This document shows positions 26,806 to 35,112 of a stretch of 64,000 nucleotides of DNA, one piece after another. Location of the stretch: assembly GCF_002355895.1 (NCBI RefSeq), contig NZ_AP017652.1, forward strand, positions 1,335,001-1,399,000. Reading direction: 5' to 3'. A program made the position numbers and the translations under genes. Positions within the stretch are counted from its first letter, which is position 1. Every line of letters begins with the position of its first letter. The notes under the pieces were generated by a model, which made no database searches, was not told the DNA's origin, and saw only the letters and a list, made by a program, of their open reading frames with translations. Source of the DNA: Streptococcus sp. NPS 308 (lineage in GTDB: Bacteria; Bacillota; Bacilli; Lactobacillales; Streptococcaceae).

Positions 26806-27669
26806 CTAGTTTTTCTTTTCCTTTGACTCTAGAGAAGATTTGATTGCTTCACGATCAGCTTGCAGTTGAGCTAAGTTCTTTTCTTCTTCCTCAACTTTAC
26901 TAGTATCTGGTTTCACACGATAATAAACATCTTCTGGTTTCATTAACATCGCTTCATATTGTTGTCCAGAAAAAAGTCTCTCCTCAGCATGATTGCTTTT
27001 ATCCGTAATCTTCCCATCATCACCAGGTTGCATAACAACTCCACTTGGAACAGCAACTACTACAAATCCTCCAGCAACAGAATCTTCTACCCACGCACTG
27101 ATAGACGCTGTCTCAGGGTTCCGACTATCTTGTCCTTTTGATACCTTTAATCCAACTACAGATTCGTACTTTTGATCATTTGTAAACCAAGTCGCATCTA
27201 CTTCTCCAGAATTCTTAATGATATATTCATTACCAGATTGACTACGCCAAGTCCCCTCTAAACTAGACAAATCATTGTTCCTGATTGCTTCAATATCGAG
27301 TTTTGGAACGGTAGTTTCTTTCTTCAACTTGCTAACAAGTGCTTCTGCTTCCGTAATTTTGGTATCTAAAGTAGCCAGTTGATTCTTGAGTTTTTGAATT
27401 TCCTCTTGTTTATCCTTATCAGTCTCATCTGTTTTTCCTTGGCTTGTAGACGATTGACTTGTTGACCCTGTAGTTGAAACGGCAGACGATGCTTGATTTG
27501 ACTCTTTCTTTCCAATCAAAGAATGCGAGAAAACACTTACTAGGATTATAGCAACCAAAATACCGAGTACTATGCCAATATAGATTTTTATATTTGGAGC
27601 CGACTTTGATTCAGACCGCTTAGGTCCATTGATCTCTTCAAATTGTTTTTCCCGTTCTTTCTTATTCAT
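26806..27669 (-). CDS. Membrane-anchored coiled-coil protein with C-terminal DUF6287-like domain
   Basis: 287 residues. A basic cytoplasmic N-terminus precedes one membrane helix (IYIGIVLGILVAIILVSVF, about 30-48). Outside follows a Ser/Thr-rich linker, a coiled coil (EEIQKLKNQLATLDTKITEAE), a compact beta-rich domain beginning DLSSLEGTWRSQSGNEY that resembles the streptococcal DUF6287 domain, and a second coiled coil at the C-terminus. No enzyme motif is seen. Predicted surface or envelope protein of unknown role, single gene, with SD AAAAAGGAGAAAAT. Confidence 0.7.
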   Translation of the reverse strand: MNKKEREKQFEEINGPKRSESKSAPNIKIYIGIVLGILVAIILVSVFSHSLIGKKESNQASSAVSTTGSTSQSSTSQGKTDETDKDKQEEIQKLKNQLATLDTKITEAEALVSKLKKETTVPKLDIEAIRNNDLSSLEGTWRSQSGNEYIIKNSGEVDATWFTNDQKYESVVGLKVSKGQDSRNPETASISAWVEDSVAGGFVVVAVPSGVVMQPGDDGKITDKSNHAEERLFSGQQYEAMLMKPEDVYYRVKPDTSKVEEEEKNLAQLQADREAIKSSLESKEKKN

Positions 27670-27920
27670 AATTTTCTCCTTTTTGATTTATATTCAGCCA
27701 ATCTTGCGAGACTTCATCCGTTATTATCCATGGATTTTTATAATTTTTAGAAAATCTATGCAAAAAATTCTAAAATAATTAACTATATAATCATCTCTAG
27801 ATTGCTATCAAAACAAGCGCTTATTAAAATATATTATACCACAAAATATAAACAACCGTTTGTAATTATATTTTAAATAAGCCGAAGAAATGGATTTTAA
27901 ACAGAACCCATCTCCATTAG
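27670..27920. other. AT-rich spacer between the DUF6287 gene and the ABC exporter
   Basis: Very AT-rich intergenic DNA holding the upstream region of the minus-strand gene ending at 26806. I find no gene, riboswitch or clear repeat here. Confidence 0.6.
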
Positions 27921-27949
27921 AAAAAGCCTGTCCTGAGACAAGGCTTTGA
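27921..27949 (-). terminator. Terminator of the ABC exporter operon
   Basis: Minus-strand AAAGCCTTGTC-TCAG-GACAGGCTTTTT hairpin just after the last gene. Confidence 0.88.
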
Positions 27950-27960
27950 TATTCTATTAT

Positions 27961-28746
27961 TTACGAACCCGCACTTTCGTAGGCATCCAATCCCCTGTCC
28001 CAAAGTTTGAGGGAAATGATAAAGAAAACAAGAGAAATCAGAATCAAACCACCAATGTTAAAGAGCCCATCCTTGTCCTGCAAGAAATAGCTGGCAGGAT
28101 AGTAGGCCGTAAAGGCGAAAGGCACGATAAAGCTAATCAACCAACGAAGGAGCGAATTGTAAATGGAAATCGGGTACTTGGCAAAGTCATTAAACATATA
28201 GAAAATGTAAATCATGGCTCCTGACTGCTTGGTCCAAAAAGCGATACTGGCAGTCGCGATTTTCAAGGAAGTATAGATCAAGGTCGCAAAAGGAATACAG
28301 ACTAGGAAAAGCAGGAATTTGGGAAGAGTCCAAGCAATGCTAGTTACTGTTGTCGCTAGTAAGATTCCACCTACCAAAAGTTCACCCAAGGCATCAATCT
28401 GAAAGGTCTCGACTAGGATGTGGAAGAGCGGATTGATAGGACGCGTCAGGTACTTGTCAAACTCTCCTTTTCGCACCAAACGTTGTCCCAGAGCCCAGAG
28501 ATTGTCAAAAAAGAGATGGTCCAATCCCTTGGGAATCAAGGAAAAACCGTAGATAAAGGCTATCTCTTGAAAGGTCCAGCCTTCTAGGGATGGAATGTGC
28601 TGAAAAATGACATTAAGAAACAAGAGGTTCAAGCCTTGAGTCAGAAAGACTCCCAAGACACCAACCACAAAATCAACCTTGTACTCCATGATTTGCTTGA
28701 TGTATTGTCTGATAAAAATCAGATGCATGCGTTGATATTTTTTCAT
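27961..28746 (-). CDS. ABC-2 type exporter permease (DUF990-like)
   Basis: 261 residues with six predicted membrane helices, e.g. VDFVVGVLGVFLTQGLNLLF and ILISLVFFIISLKLWDRG. It belongs to the ABC-2/DUF990 permease type that pairs with a second permease and an ATPase of the NatA/CcmA group. It starts 1 bp after the stop of the other permease, as third gene of the operon. Substrate unknown; related systems export drugs or lipid-like compounds. Confidence 0.8.
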   Translation of the reverse strand: MKKYQRMHLIFIRQYIKQIMEYKVDFVVGVLGVFLTQGLNLLFLNVIFQHIPSLEGWTFQEIAFIYGFSLIPKGLDHLFFDNLWALGQRLVRKGEFDKYLTRPINPLFHILVETFQIDALGELLVGGILLATTVTSIAWTLPKFLLFLVCIPFATLIYTSLKIATASIAFWTKQSGAMIYIFYMFNDFAKYPISIYNSLLRWLISFIVPFAFTAYYPASYFLQDKDGLFNIGGLILISLVFFIISLKLWDRGLDAYESAGS

Positions 28747-28747
28747 A

Positions 28748-29566
28748 CTAACCTCCCTGAATGGTGATGAATGTCTGGACCCGTTTCCAAATCAACTGAG
28801 ACAAGCCCACCATCACTATGAGCCAGAAGAACTGTAGCAAGAGTGCTTGAAGAATCTGACTGGCATCGTATTTCCCAATAACAATCATAACTGGAGTATA
28901 AATCAAGGATGAAAAAGGCAAGAAGGACAGAATATCTGATACGATCTTTGGAAAGAAAGCCAAGGGAATCAGACTTCCAGACATAAATGCCACTATTGAA
29001 GTCTTGAGGAGATTGGAACCCCATAAATTTTTAAATACAAAGGCTGAAAATCCAAAGCAAATATTAAAGAAAAAGTTAATCAGATAAGCCAGCGTCAAGC
29101 TAAAAAGATAAAGTACAGTTAGGCCCAGCACTTCCATAACCCCTTGCCCAGATAAAATTTTCATCAAGACAATCACACTTAAAAATGGCAGGCCAACAGA
29201 GATAAAAATCAACCACTTGGATCCCAGTTCCGTAAAGAGGTAAGAAGCCGCAAAATGCACTGGTCGCAACAAGCGCATGATAATGGAACCATCCTTGACC
29301 TCCTCCCCAATCATAAAGGACGAATCCGACCTGGTCAGAAGATTAGTCACAAAACTCATAATGATGTAGAGGGTGATATCTGCCATGCTGAAGCCCTGAA
29401 TCAAAGACTCCTGCGAGGAGTCAAAGACTGCCTTCCAGAGATAAAAGGCCACAAAAGCCCCCATGACATCACCAATCCGATAAAGTAGAAAGTTGACTCG
29501 GTAGGTAATCAACTCCTGAATCCCTGCGTTGATAAAGGGTTTATAACGTCTCCACAGTTTGACCAT
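28748..29566 (-). CDS. ABC-2 type exporter permease
   Basis: 272 residues from MVKLWRRYKPFINAG; this start at 29566 is chosen because AAAGGAGCTCTAAG precedes it and it lies just past the end of the ATPase gene, whereas the longer form would overlap that gene by 40 bp. Six hydrophobic segments, including VNFLLYRIGDVMGAFVAFYLW and LLQFFWLIVMVGLSQLIW. Second component of the heteromeric membrane part of the exporter. Substrate not deducible. Confidence 0.8.
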   Translation of the reverse strand: MVKLWRRYKPFINAGIQELITYRVNFLLYRIGDVMGAFVAFYLWKAVFDSSQESLIQGFSMADITLYIIMSFVTNLLTRSDSSFMIGEEVKDGSIIMRLLRPVHFAASYLFTELGSKWLIFISVGLPFLSVIVLMKILSGQGVMEVLGLTVLYLFSLTLAYLINFFFNICFGFSAFVFKNLWGSNLLKTSIVAFMSGSLIPLAFFPKIVSDILSFLPFSSLIYTPVMIVIGKYDASQILQALLLQFFWLIVMVGLSQLIWKRVQTFITIQGG

Positions 29567-29567
29567 C

Positions 29568-30560
29568 TTAGAGCTCCTTTCGATAGAAGCGACGGATAAT
29601 ATCCTCAATATCTGTATCCAGCATCTTCAAATCGCGGATTTCAAAATCAGACAGGGTTTGCTTGATAATATCAGCTGACTGGTAGCGGGAACTATCGAAT
29701 TCAATATTGAGACTGTTTCCTTGTCTATCAATGGTCATATCCGAAGAGCCTTCATAGTGAGAAAGGAGATGACTTTGACCTGGTACCAGTTCAAAGGAAA
29801 GAGTCTTCATCTTGCCAAAGGTTTCCTTGAGCTGGCTAACCGTTCCATCAAAAATCTCCTGCCCCTTGTCAATCATAAAAATTCGATCACAGAGCTGCTC
29901 AATATCACTCAGGTCGTGAGTGGTCAAGAGAATGGTTGTCTCTTCCTCCTGATTGATTTGGGTGATAGCCCGACGAATATTATCCTTGACCGAAACGTCC
30001 AACCCAATGGTCGGCTCATCTAAAAAGAGAACTTTAGGATTGTGGAGTAAAGAAGCCGCAATATCCGCCCGCATCCGTTGACCAAGCGAAAGAGTTCGCA
30101 CGGGATCCTTGATAAATTCCTTCAAATCCAAGACTTCATTCAAAAAGTCCATGCGCTTATGGAAGAGCGAGTCTGGCACATCGTAAATCTCTTTCAAGAC
30201 CGTGTAGGTTTCTTGCAGCGCCAAATCCCACCATAGCTGGGTGCGTTGTCCAAAAACAACTCCAATATCCTTGACATAATCTTGGCGATTGTACTGAGGA
30301 ATCTTGCCATTGATCCGACAATAACCAGACGTCGGTTTCAAAATTCCTGTCAGCATTTTAATGGTTGTCGACTTCCCAGCACCATTTGCTCCGATAAAGC
30401 CTAAAATTTGGCCTTTTGGAACTTCAAAGGTCAAATCCTTGACCGCTTCAAAGGTCTGCTTTTCAGGATGAATAAAGGAGCGCAAAGCCCCCTTCAAGCC
30501 TGGTTCCTTTACTGTCTTCACAAAATTTTTCTGAAGATGTTCCACTTCTATCATTGCCAT
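29568..30560 (-). CDS. ABC exporter ATP-binding protein
   Basis: 330 residues. Walker A GANGAGKSTTIKML, Q-loop VVFGQRTQLWWDL, signature TLSLGQRMRADIAASLL, Walker B VLFLDEPTIGLDV and H-loop LLTTHD are all present, followed by a roughly 80-residue C-terminal extension typical of NatA/CcmA-type exporters. It leads the ATPase-permease-permease operon and is preceded by a promoter whose -35 box lies within a strong cre site at 30695-30709. Confidence 0.88.
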   Translation of the reverse strand: MAMIEVEHLQKNFVKTVKEPGLKGALRSFIHPEKQTFEAVKDLTFEVPKGQILGFIGANGAGKSTTIKMLTGILKPTSGYCRINGKIPQYNRQDYVKDIGVVFGQRTQLWWDLALQETYTVLKEIYDVPDSLFHKRMDFLNEVLDLKEFIKDPVRTLSLGQRMRADIAASLLHNPKVLFLDEPTIGLDVSVKDNIRRAITQINQEEETTILLTTHDLSDIEQLCDRIFMIDKGQEIFDGTVSQLKETFGKMKTLSFELVPGQSHLLSHYEGSSDMTIDRQGNSLNIEFDSSRYQSADIIKQTLSDFEIRDLKMLDTDIEDIIRRFYRKEL

Positions 30561-30792
30561 AAATCTCTCCCTATAGCAAGGAATAGCAACATTGTATTTT
30601 TAACTACAAATATCTAAATCCTTACTTTCTACGCCTTCTCAATATTATTACAGAAGGCTTTATACCAACCTATTATAGTCCAATAAAAACTAGAATGCAA
30701 GCGTTTGCCTATGGATTGTAAAATTAGAGATTTTTCTCTTAAAATAATACTTTTAAACAAAAATTCTGGTTTCATCGTTTCCTTAGGACATA
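30561..30792. other. Spacer between ABC exporter and hydrolase terminator
   Basis: Holds the promoter/cre of the ABC exporter (30672-30709) and about 105 nt of 5' untranslated leader on the minus strand. The remaining AT-rich stretch to 30792 shows no gene. Confidence 0.6.
30672..30709 (-). promoter_or_regulatory. ABC exporter promoter overlapped by a cre site
   Basis: On the minus strand TTGCAT (30700-30695), 17-bp spacer, TATAAT (30677-30672). The plus-strand 30695-30709 reads ATGCAAGCGTTTGCC, 14 of 15 positions of the cre consensus, covering the whole -35 box. CcpA bound here would block polymerase. Confidence 0.75.
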
Positions 30793-30821
30793 CAAAAAAA
30801 CCGCCCAATGGGCAGGTTTTT
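30793..30821 (-). terminator. Terminator of the alpha/beta hydrolase gene
   Basis: AAAAAAACCGCCC-AAT-GGGCAGGTTTTT hairpin about 90 bp behind the stop codon; nearly the same hairpin follows fba at 31921-31949. Confidence 0.8.
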
Positions 30822-30907
30822 GTTAAGAAAAAATTTACTATTCTACTGTTAATCCTTCATTATTTAATTAACGTCATAAGTCTAAAATTTAAAAAATCTC
30901 TAAACCA

Positions 30908-31840
30908 TCAATTACTCTTTAAAAAATCTTCAATCTGCGAAACTATTTCATTACTTTGATAATGATAGAGATCGTGTGGTGCATCCATATAAATGACCTT
31001 CACATTAGCCTGTTCACTAGCAAATTTCTCTGCAAAATGCTGCCATTCTGATTGGCTAAAACCAGTGCCTTTTCCGTTAGACACCAGTAGTAAGGTGGGA
31101 ATTTTCGGATTAATGTTTGAGGGAACTTTTTTGGCATTTTCCTTTACCGTTTGAGATTCATGAAGCATGGCTTGTGACATCAACTGCTTATAAGCTAGAA
31201 GTTTATATTGTTTTCGTTCACTTTCGATCAGAGTTTGATTTTTTATATAAAAGGATTCAGGGAAATAACGTAATAAACCAATCTTGCTGCTCCAATATGC
31301 CACAGTTAACAAGGCCTGATTTTGCTTTAAATCCTCATAACTTGACGGCAGTGCCCAATCCAGACCAATCAAGGCTTTCACTTCATCAGGATACTTCTCC
31401 TGCCAAGCCAAACTCTCTAGACTAGCCATGGAATGAGACAGAATGATAAACGGCCCTGTGATATTTGCTTGCGAAAGAGCTTGGCGAGTCTCAGACAAAA
31501 CCTCCATCACATCTCTTGAATGATTGCTATCATCACTATAACCATATCCCGCCCGCTCCACGATAACTACCTTATACTGTTTCGATAAGGATTCCGATAC
31601 TTCTTTAAAATCCAATATAGGAGAAGCAATACCAGCACCTGAGAGAACAACAATAGTCTCAGGACCATCCCCTTCAACGTAAACATTTATTTGATGTCCA
31701 TTGACGAGAACTTGTTGCCCCATAGGTGTCAGTGAGGCTTTTTCCTTTTCCAAACTGATACGGTGAAAGATGAATGTAGCGAGCAAAAACAAAAGAATAA
31801 AACTAAGAAAGCCAAGAAACCATTTTTTCAGTATTTTCAT
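30908..31840 (-). CDS. Membrane-anchored alpha/beta hydrolase
   Basis: 310 residues from MKILKKWFLGF. An N-terminal membrane helix (about 6-25) is followed by an alpha/beta-hydrolase fold: oxyanion region VVLSGAGIASP, nucleophile elbow LSHSMASLE (GHSMG-like, Ser as nucleophile), and the C-terminal His in APHDLYH. The start at 31840 is supported by a promoter ending 6 nt before it; a TTG start five codons earlier lies inside the -10 box. Substrate unknown; esterase, lipase or peptidase activity are all possible. No SD. Confidence 0.78.
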   Translation of the reverse strand: MKILKKWFLGFLSFILLFLLATFIFHRISLEKEKASLTPMGQQVLVNGHQINVYVEGDGPETIVVLSGAGIASPILDFKEVSESLSKQYKVVIVERAGYGYSDDSNHSRDVMEVLSETRQALSQANITGPFIILSHSMASLESLAWQEKYPDEVKALIGLDWALPSSYEDLKQNQALLTVAYWSSKIGLLRYFPESFYIKNQTLIESERKQYKLLAYKQLMSQAMLHESQTVKENAKKVPSNINPKIPTLLLVSNGKGTGFSQSEWQHFAEKFASEQANVKVIYMDAPHDLYHYQSNEIVSQIEDFLKSN

Positions 31841-31846
31841 AGCATT

Positions 31847-31875
31847 ATTGTACAAAAAATAGAACCTTTTAGCAA
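31847..31875 (-). promoter_or_regulatory. Hydrolase promoter, 6 nt before the ATG
   Basis: TTGCTA (31875-31870), 17-bp spacer, TACAAT (31852-31847), then AATGCT and the ATG at 31840. The transcript should start at the A of the start codon. Confidence 0.7.
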
Positions 31876-31920
31876 CTTAAGATTGGTTCTTCTACAGTAT
31901 ATTCGCTATATATCCAGACA

Positions 31921-31949
31921 CCAAAAAACCTACCCAATGGGCAGGTTTC
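31921..31949 (-). terminator. fba terminator
   Basis: AAAAAACCTACCC-AAT-GGGCAGGTTT hairpin with A-run on the plus strand, directly behind fba. Confidence 0.82.
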
Positions 31950-31969
31950 ATCTGTATTGTTCAGCTAGA

Positions 31970-32851
31970 TTATGCTTTACCTTCTGAACCGAATACGTCG
32001 ATACGTTCTTCAACTGATGCTTGGATAGCTTTTACACCGTCAGCCAAGAATTTACGTGGGTCGAAGAGTTTTTTCTTGTCGTATTCTGCTTCGTTTGCTT
32101 CGTAGTCACGAGCAAATTTACGAGTTGCGTTAGCGAATGCGATTTGGCATTCAGTGTTAACGTTAACTTTCGCAACACCAAGTTTGATAGCTGCTTGGAT
32201 TTGGTCATCAGGAATACCTGATCCACCGTGCAATACGATTGGGAAGCCTGGAAGAGCTTCTGTCAATTTTTGCAAGTGGTCAAGGTCAAGACCTTCCCAG
32301 TTAGCTGGGTAAGGACCGTGGATGTTACCGATACCAGCTGCCAAGAAGTCGATACCAGTTGCAACCATTGCTTTAGCGTCTTCGATTGGAGCCAATTCAC
32401 CTTTACCGATGATACCGTCTTCTTCACCACCGATAGTACCAACTTCAGCTTCTACTGAGATACCTTTAGCGTGTGCTTTTTCAACAACTTCTTTAGCCAA
32501 TTTAAGGTTTTCTTCAACTGGAAGGTGTGAACCGTCAAACATGATTGAAGTGTAACCAACTTCGATACACTCAAGTGCATCTTCGTAGTGACCGTGGTCA
32601 AGGTGGATAGCTACTGGTACAGTGATCCCCATTGACTCAACAAGGTTAGCGATCAAGTTGCGAGCAACTTTGTAACCACCCATGTATTTAGCAGCACCCA
32701 TTGAAGTTTGGATCAAAACTGGAGCTTTTTTAGCTTCTGCTGCACGCAAGATAGCTTGAGTCCACTCAAGGTTGTTTGTGTTAAATCCACCAACTGCATA
32801 ACCGTTGTCACGAGCTGCTTGGACAAATTTTTCTGCTGAAACGATTGCCAT
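31970..32851 (-). CDS. fba: Class II fructose-bisphosphate aldolase
   Basis: Glycolytic, zinc-dependent cleavage of fructose-1,6-bisphosphate. 293 residues. Metal and substrate motifs: HLDHGHYEDALECI, SIMFDGSHLPVEEN, EAEVGTIGGEEDG, IGNIHGPYP, VLHGGSGIPDDQI and VNVNTECQ. Codon use is strongly biased to abundant-tRNA codons, as expected for a highly expressed gene. Single gene with its own terminator; the ATG follows AGGAGGCCTGACAA. The neighbouring vncS ends upstream on the same strand. Confidence 0.96.
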   Translation of the reverse strand: MAIVSAEKFVQAARDNGYAVGGFNTNNLEWTQAILRAAEAKKAPVLIQTSMGAAKYMGGYKVARNLIANLVESMGITVPVAIHLDHGHYEDALECIEVGYTSIMFDGSHLPVEENLKLAKEVVEKAHAKGISVEAEVGTIGGEEDGIIGKGELAPIEDAKAMVATGIDFLAAGIGNIHGPYPANWEGLDLDHLQKLTEALPGFPIVLHGGSGIPDDQIQAAIKLGVAKVNVNTECQIAFANATRKFARDYEANEAEYDKKKLFDPRKFLADGVKAIQASVEERIDVFGSEGKA

Positions 32852-32990
32852 TTGTCAGGCCTCCTATATATTTTTTGGGACATCCCATTTACATTGTTCA
32901 TTTTATCACTTTTTGACAAAAAAAGCTAGTTTTTCCCATACTTTAGATTGAATTTCTTCCAACTCAATCAATGTAAACCCTTTCTTTCCC

Positions 32991-34319
32991 TTAGTCTTGA
33001 GAGACTTTAGGATAAGACATGAAGAAGGTCAAACGATCATCTTGCATCTCAAAATGATAAGGTAATTTCTCGTGTTCTAATAAACTTTTGACCACAAAGA
33101 GCCCCATTCCTGAACCCTTGGCCTTGCGACTAGCATTGCCAGAAAAAGACTGGGCTAGTTTTTCTTGTTCTTCAGGACTACAGCTATTCTCGATAAAGAG
33201 TTCTCCGTCTCTCTCGCCGATGCGAACCAAGCCACCTGGAGTGGAGTGCTTGATAGCATTGCTGATGAGATTAGATAGAATCAACTTCATCACAGATGGA
33301 TTTATGTAGGCTTGCTGATGGGTCAAGCTAATGTCTATCTGAACATTTCTTTCCTTGGCTAGTAAAGTATAATCCTTAACCAGAGTTTGCGTCATTTGGA
33401 GTAGGTCGATGTTCTCCTTCTCCTCTCGCAATTCCTGAACAGAAGAAAGAGAAAGTATCTGAAGAACGTGGTGACTGAGGTCGTCCACAATCCCCAAGGC
33501 AACTCCCAGATAGTGGTCTCTATCTTTATAACGACCGATATTTTCTTTCATATTTTCGATTAGGATTTTGAGACTAGCCAGAGGTGTTTTCAGCTCATGA
33601 GAGGCCCCTCGTAGGAATTCAACCTTCATTTTTTCTAACTGGAGAATGGCTTCATTCTTGTCATGCAAGTCCGCAATGACAGTCAAAAGATGCTGGTAAA
33701 GGCTATTGATTTGTTCCTTAAGATCACCGATCTCATCCTTAGAGTCCACGCGCAACCGCACTTGAGCATCCAGGTCCATCATCCGACGGGTCACCCGCTT
33801 GATTTCCAAGATCGGCGCAACAATGGTTCGAGCATAGATGTAAGATACCAAGAGGGAAATCAAAAACGATGCCAGCAAGGTATAGGGAAGAAACTGGAGG
33901 CTAATTTGCTCTGCTTCCTTTTGCAAATCCATGGACGCTAAAAACTGGAGAGTCATAGTGCTACCATCTTGGGTTGTCACCTCACGCTCCTCGATAAAGA
34001 GAGAGGTGGTCTGGCGGTCTGTATCTAGAGGAAGGTTGTCCTTGACCTCTAACTTGTCCTCTGTCATCTCTCCCTTGACGGCCCCCTTGATATCACTAGT
34101 CTGGGAATACAAGTCTAACACTTGCTCGATACTTTGCCTATCCTTTCCTTCTAGGGACTGGGAAATGGCTGTCGCTTTCTGACCGATGGTTTCCTGACGA
34201 TGACTCAGATAAGTTGAGGGAAAGAGAAAATAAATAGCTAAATGAAGACAAATAACCAGAACACTAAAAATCGAGAAGGTATAGATGAATATCTTTGTAA
34301 ATAAACCTGTTCGTTTCAT
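32991..34319 (-). CDS. vncS: Sensor histidine kinase VncS
   Basis: 442 residues. N-terminal helix (about 9-33), extracellular sensor region to about 155, second helix (LLASFLISLLVSYIYARTI), HAMP domain, HisKA with FLRGASHELKTPLASLK (His as phosphoacceptor), and HATPase_c with SNLISNAIKHSTP (N box) and GSGMGLFVV (G box). It overlaps vncR by 4 bp. In pneumococcus VncRS was linked to the vex transporter and to death signalling; the signal is still debated. Confidence 0.92.
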   Translation of the reverse strand: MKRTGLFTKIFIYTFSIFSVLVICLHLAIYFLFPSTYLSHRQETIGQKATAISQSLEGKDRQSIEQVLDLYSQTSDIKGAVKGEMTEDKLEVKDNLPLDTDRQTTSLFIEEREVTTQDGSTMTLQFLASMDLQKEAEQISLQFLPYTLLASFLISLLVSYIYARTIVAPILEIKRVTRRMMDLDAQVRLRVDSKDEIGDLKEQINSLYQHLLTVIADLHDKNEAILQLEKMKVEFLRGASHELKTPLASLKILIENMKENIGRYKDRDHYLGVALGIVDDLSHHVLQILSLSSVQELREEKENIDLLQMTQTLVKDYTLLAKERNVQIDISLTHQQAYINPSVMKLILSNLISNAIKHSTPGGLVRIGERDGELFIENSCSPEEQEKLAQSFSGNASRKAKGSGMGLFVVKSLLEHEKLPYHFEMQDDRLTFFMSYPKVSQD

Positions 34320-34972
34320 TTTCGCTCCAATTTATAACCAACATTGCGCACAGTGAGGATACAATCCAAGTCTAGCTTTTTCCGCAGTTCCTTGATATAA
34401 ACATCAATAACACGGTCAAAAGGCACCTCATCTGTCACCTTCCAGACGGCATCGATTATCTGAGATCGAGTCAAGGCCCGTCCTTCATTTTTCACCAGAT
34501 AGTCCAAAATTTCCAACTCTTTGGCATTGATAGCCACTTCCTGACCTGCGAGGCTTGCGCTGTAACTCTCAAAGTCCACCTTGGTATCCTTATAAGAGAA
34601 GATTCGTCCTGTATCGTAGTAGCGCTTGAAAATCGCGTCTACCCTCACTTTTAAGAGAGACAGGGAGAAGGGTTTTTCCAGATAGCCGTCTGCCAGAGAG
34701 GCAAAGGCACTCATCTTGTATTCCTCATCCTGAAAGGCGGTCAGCATCAAGACAGGAACCTGACTGGTCTTACGAATCTCGGCTAGGACTTCTAAACCAT
34801 TAAGCTTGGGCAGCTGGATATCCAGTAGTACTAGGGCTACTTCATAGCTGGAAAATTGTTCTAGGGCTTCCTCACCGTCCGCAGCCTGAATGGTCTCATA
34901 ACCACAATCTGTCAAATAGTCACTGATTCCCTCACGGATCATCTCTTCATCTTCTACAATTAAAATTTTCAT
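34316..34972 (-). CDS. vncR: Response regulator VncR
   Basis: 218 residues from MKILIVEDEEMIREG; start at 34972 chosen because the receiver domain normally begins here and GAAAGGTTTTTCT precedes it. Receiver domain (acidic DEE, phosphoacceptor Asp in VLLDIQLPK, Lys in YLEKPF) followed by an OmpR/PhoB winged-helix domain (RALTRSQIIDAVW, VDVYIKELRKKL). Its stop overlaps the vncS start, so the pair is coupled. Upstream lies the vex123 transporter unit. Confidence 0.92.
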   Translation of the reverse strand: MKILIVEDEEMIREGISDYLTDCGYETIQAADGEEALEQFSSYEVALVLLDIQLPKLNGLEVLAEIRKTSQVPVLMLTAFQDEEYKMSAFASLADGYLEKPFSLSLLKVRVDAIFKRYYDTGRIFSYKDTKVDFESYSASLAGQEVAINAKELEILDYLVKNEGRALTRSQIIDAVWKVTDEVPFDRVIDVYIKELRKKLDLDCILTVRNVGYKLERK

Positions 34973-35059
34973 AGAAAAACCTTTCACATTTCTTTAATTT
35001 TCTTTTAAATCATCCCTGTTTCATCCTGAAAGGAAAGGCTTTATCAAGACAAAACAGAT

Positions 35060-35108
35060 AAAAATGCTACCTATATTATACCCCATTTAGGGGAGAATAG
35101 GTAGCAAG
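35060..35108 (-). terminator. Hairpin between vex3 and vncR
   Basis: TTGCTACCTAT (minus strand, just after vex3) pairs with ATAGGTAGCA about 30 bases on, followed by TTTTT. It probably ends most vex transcripts, with partial read-through into vncRS possible. Confidence 0.7.
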
Positions 35109-35112
35109 TTTT

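Noticed and set aside
27946..28224. 92-codon plus-strand frame opposite the ABC permease
   Set aside because: Antisense to a well-supported permease; charged, repetitive translation without motif.
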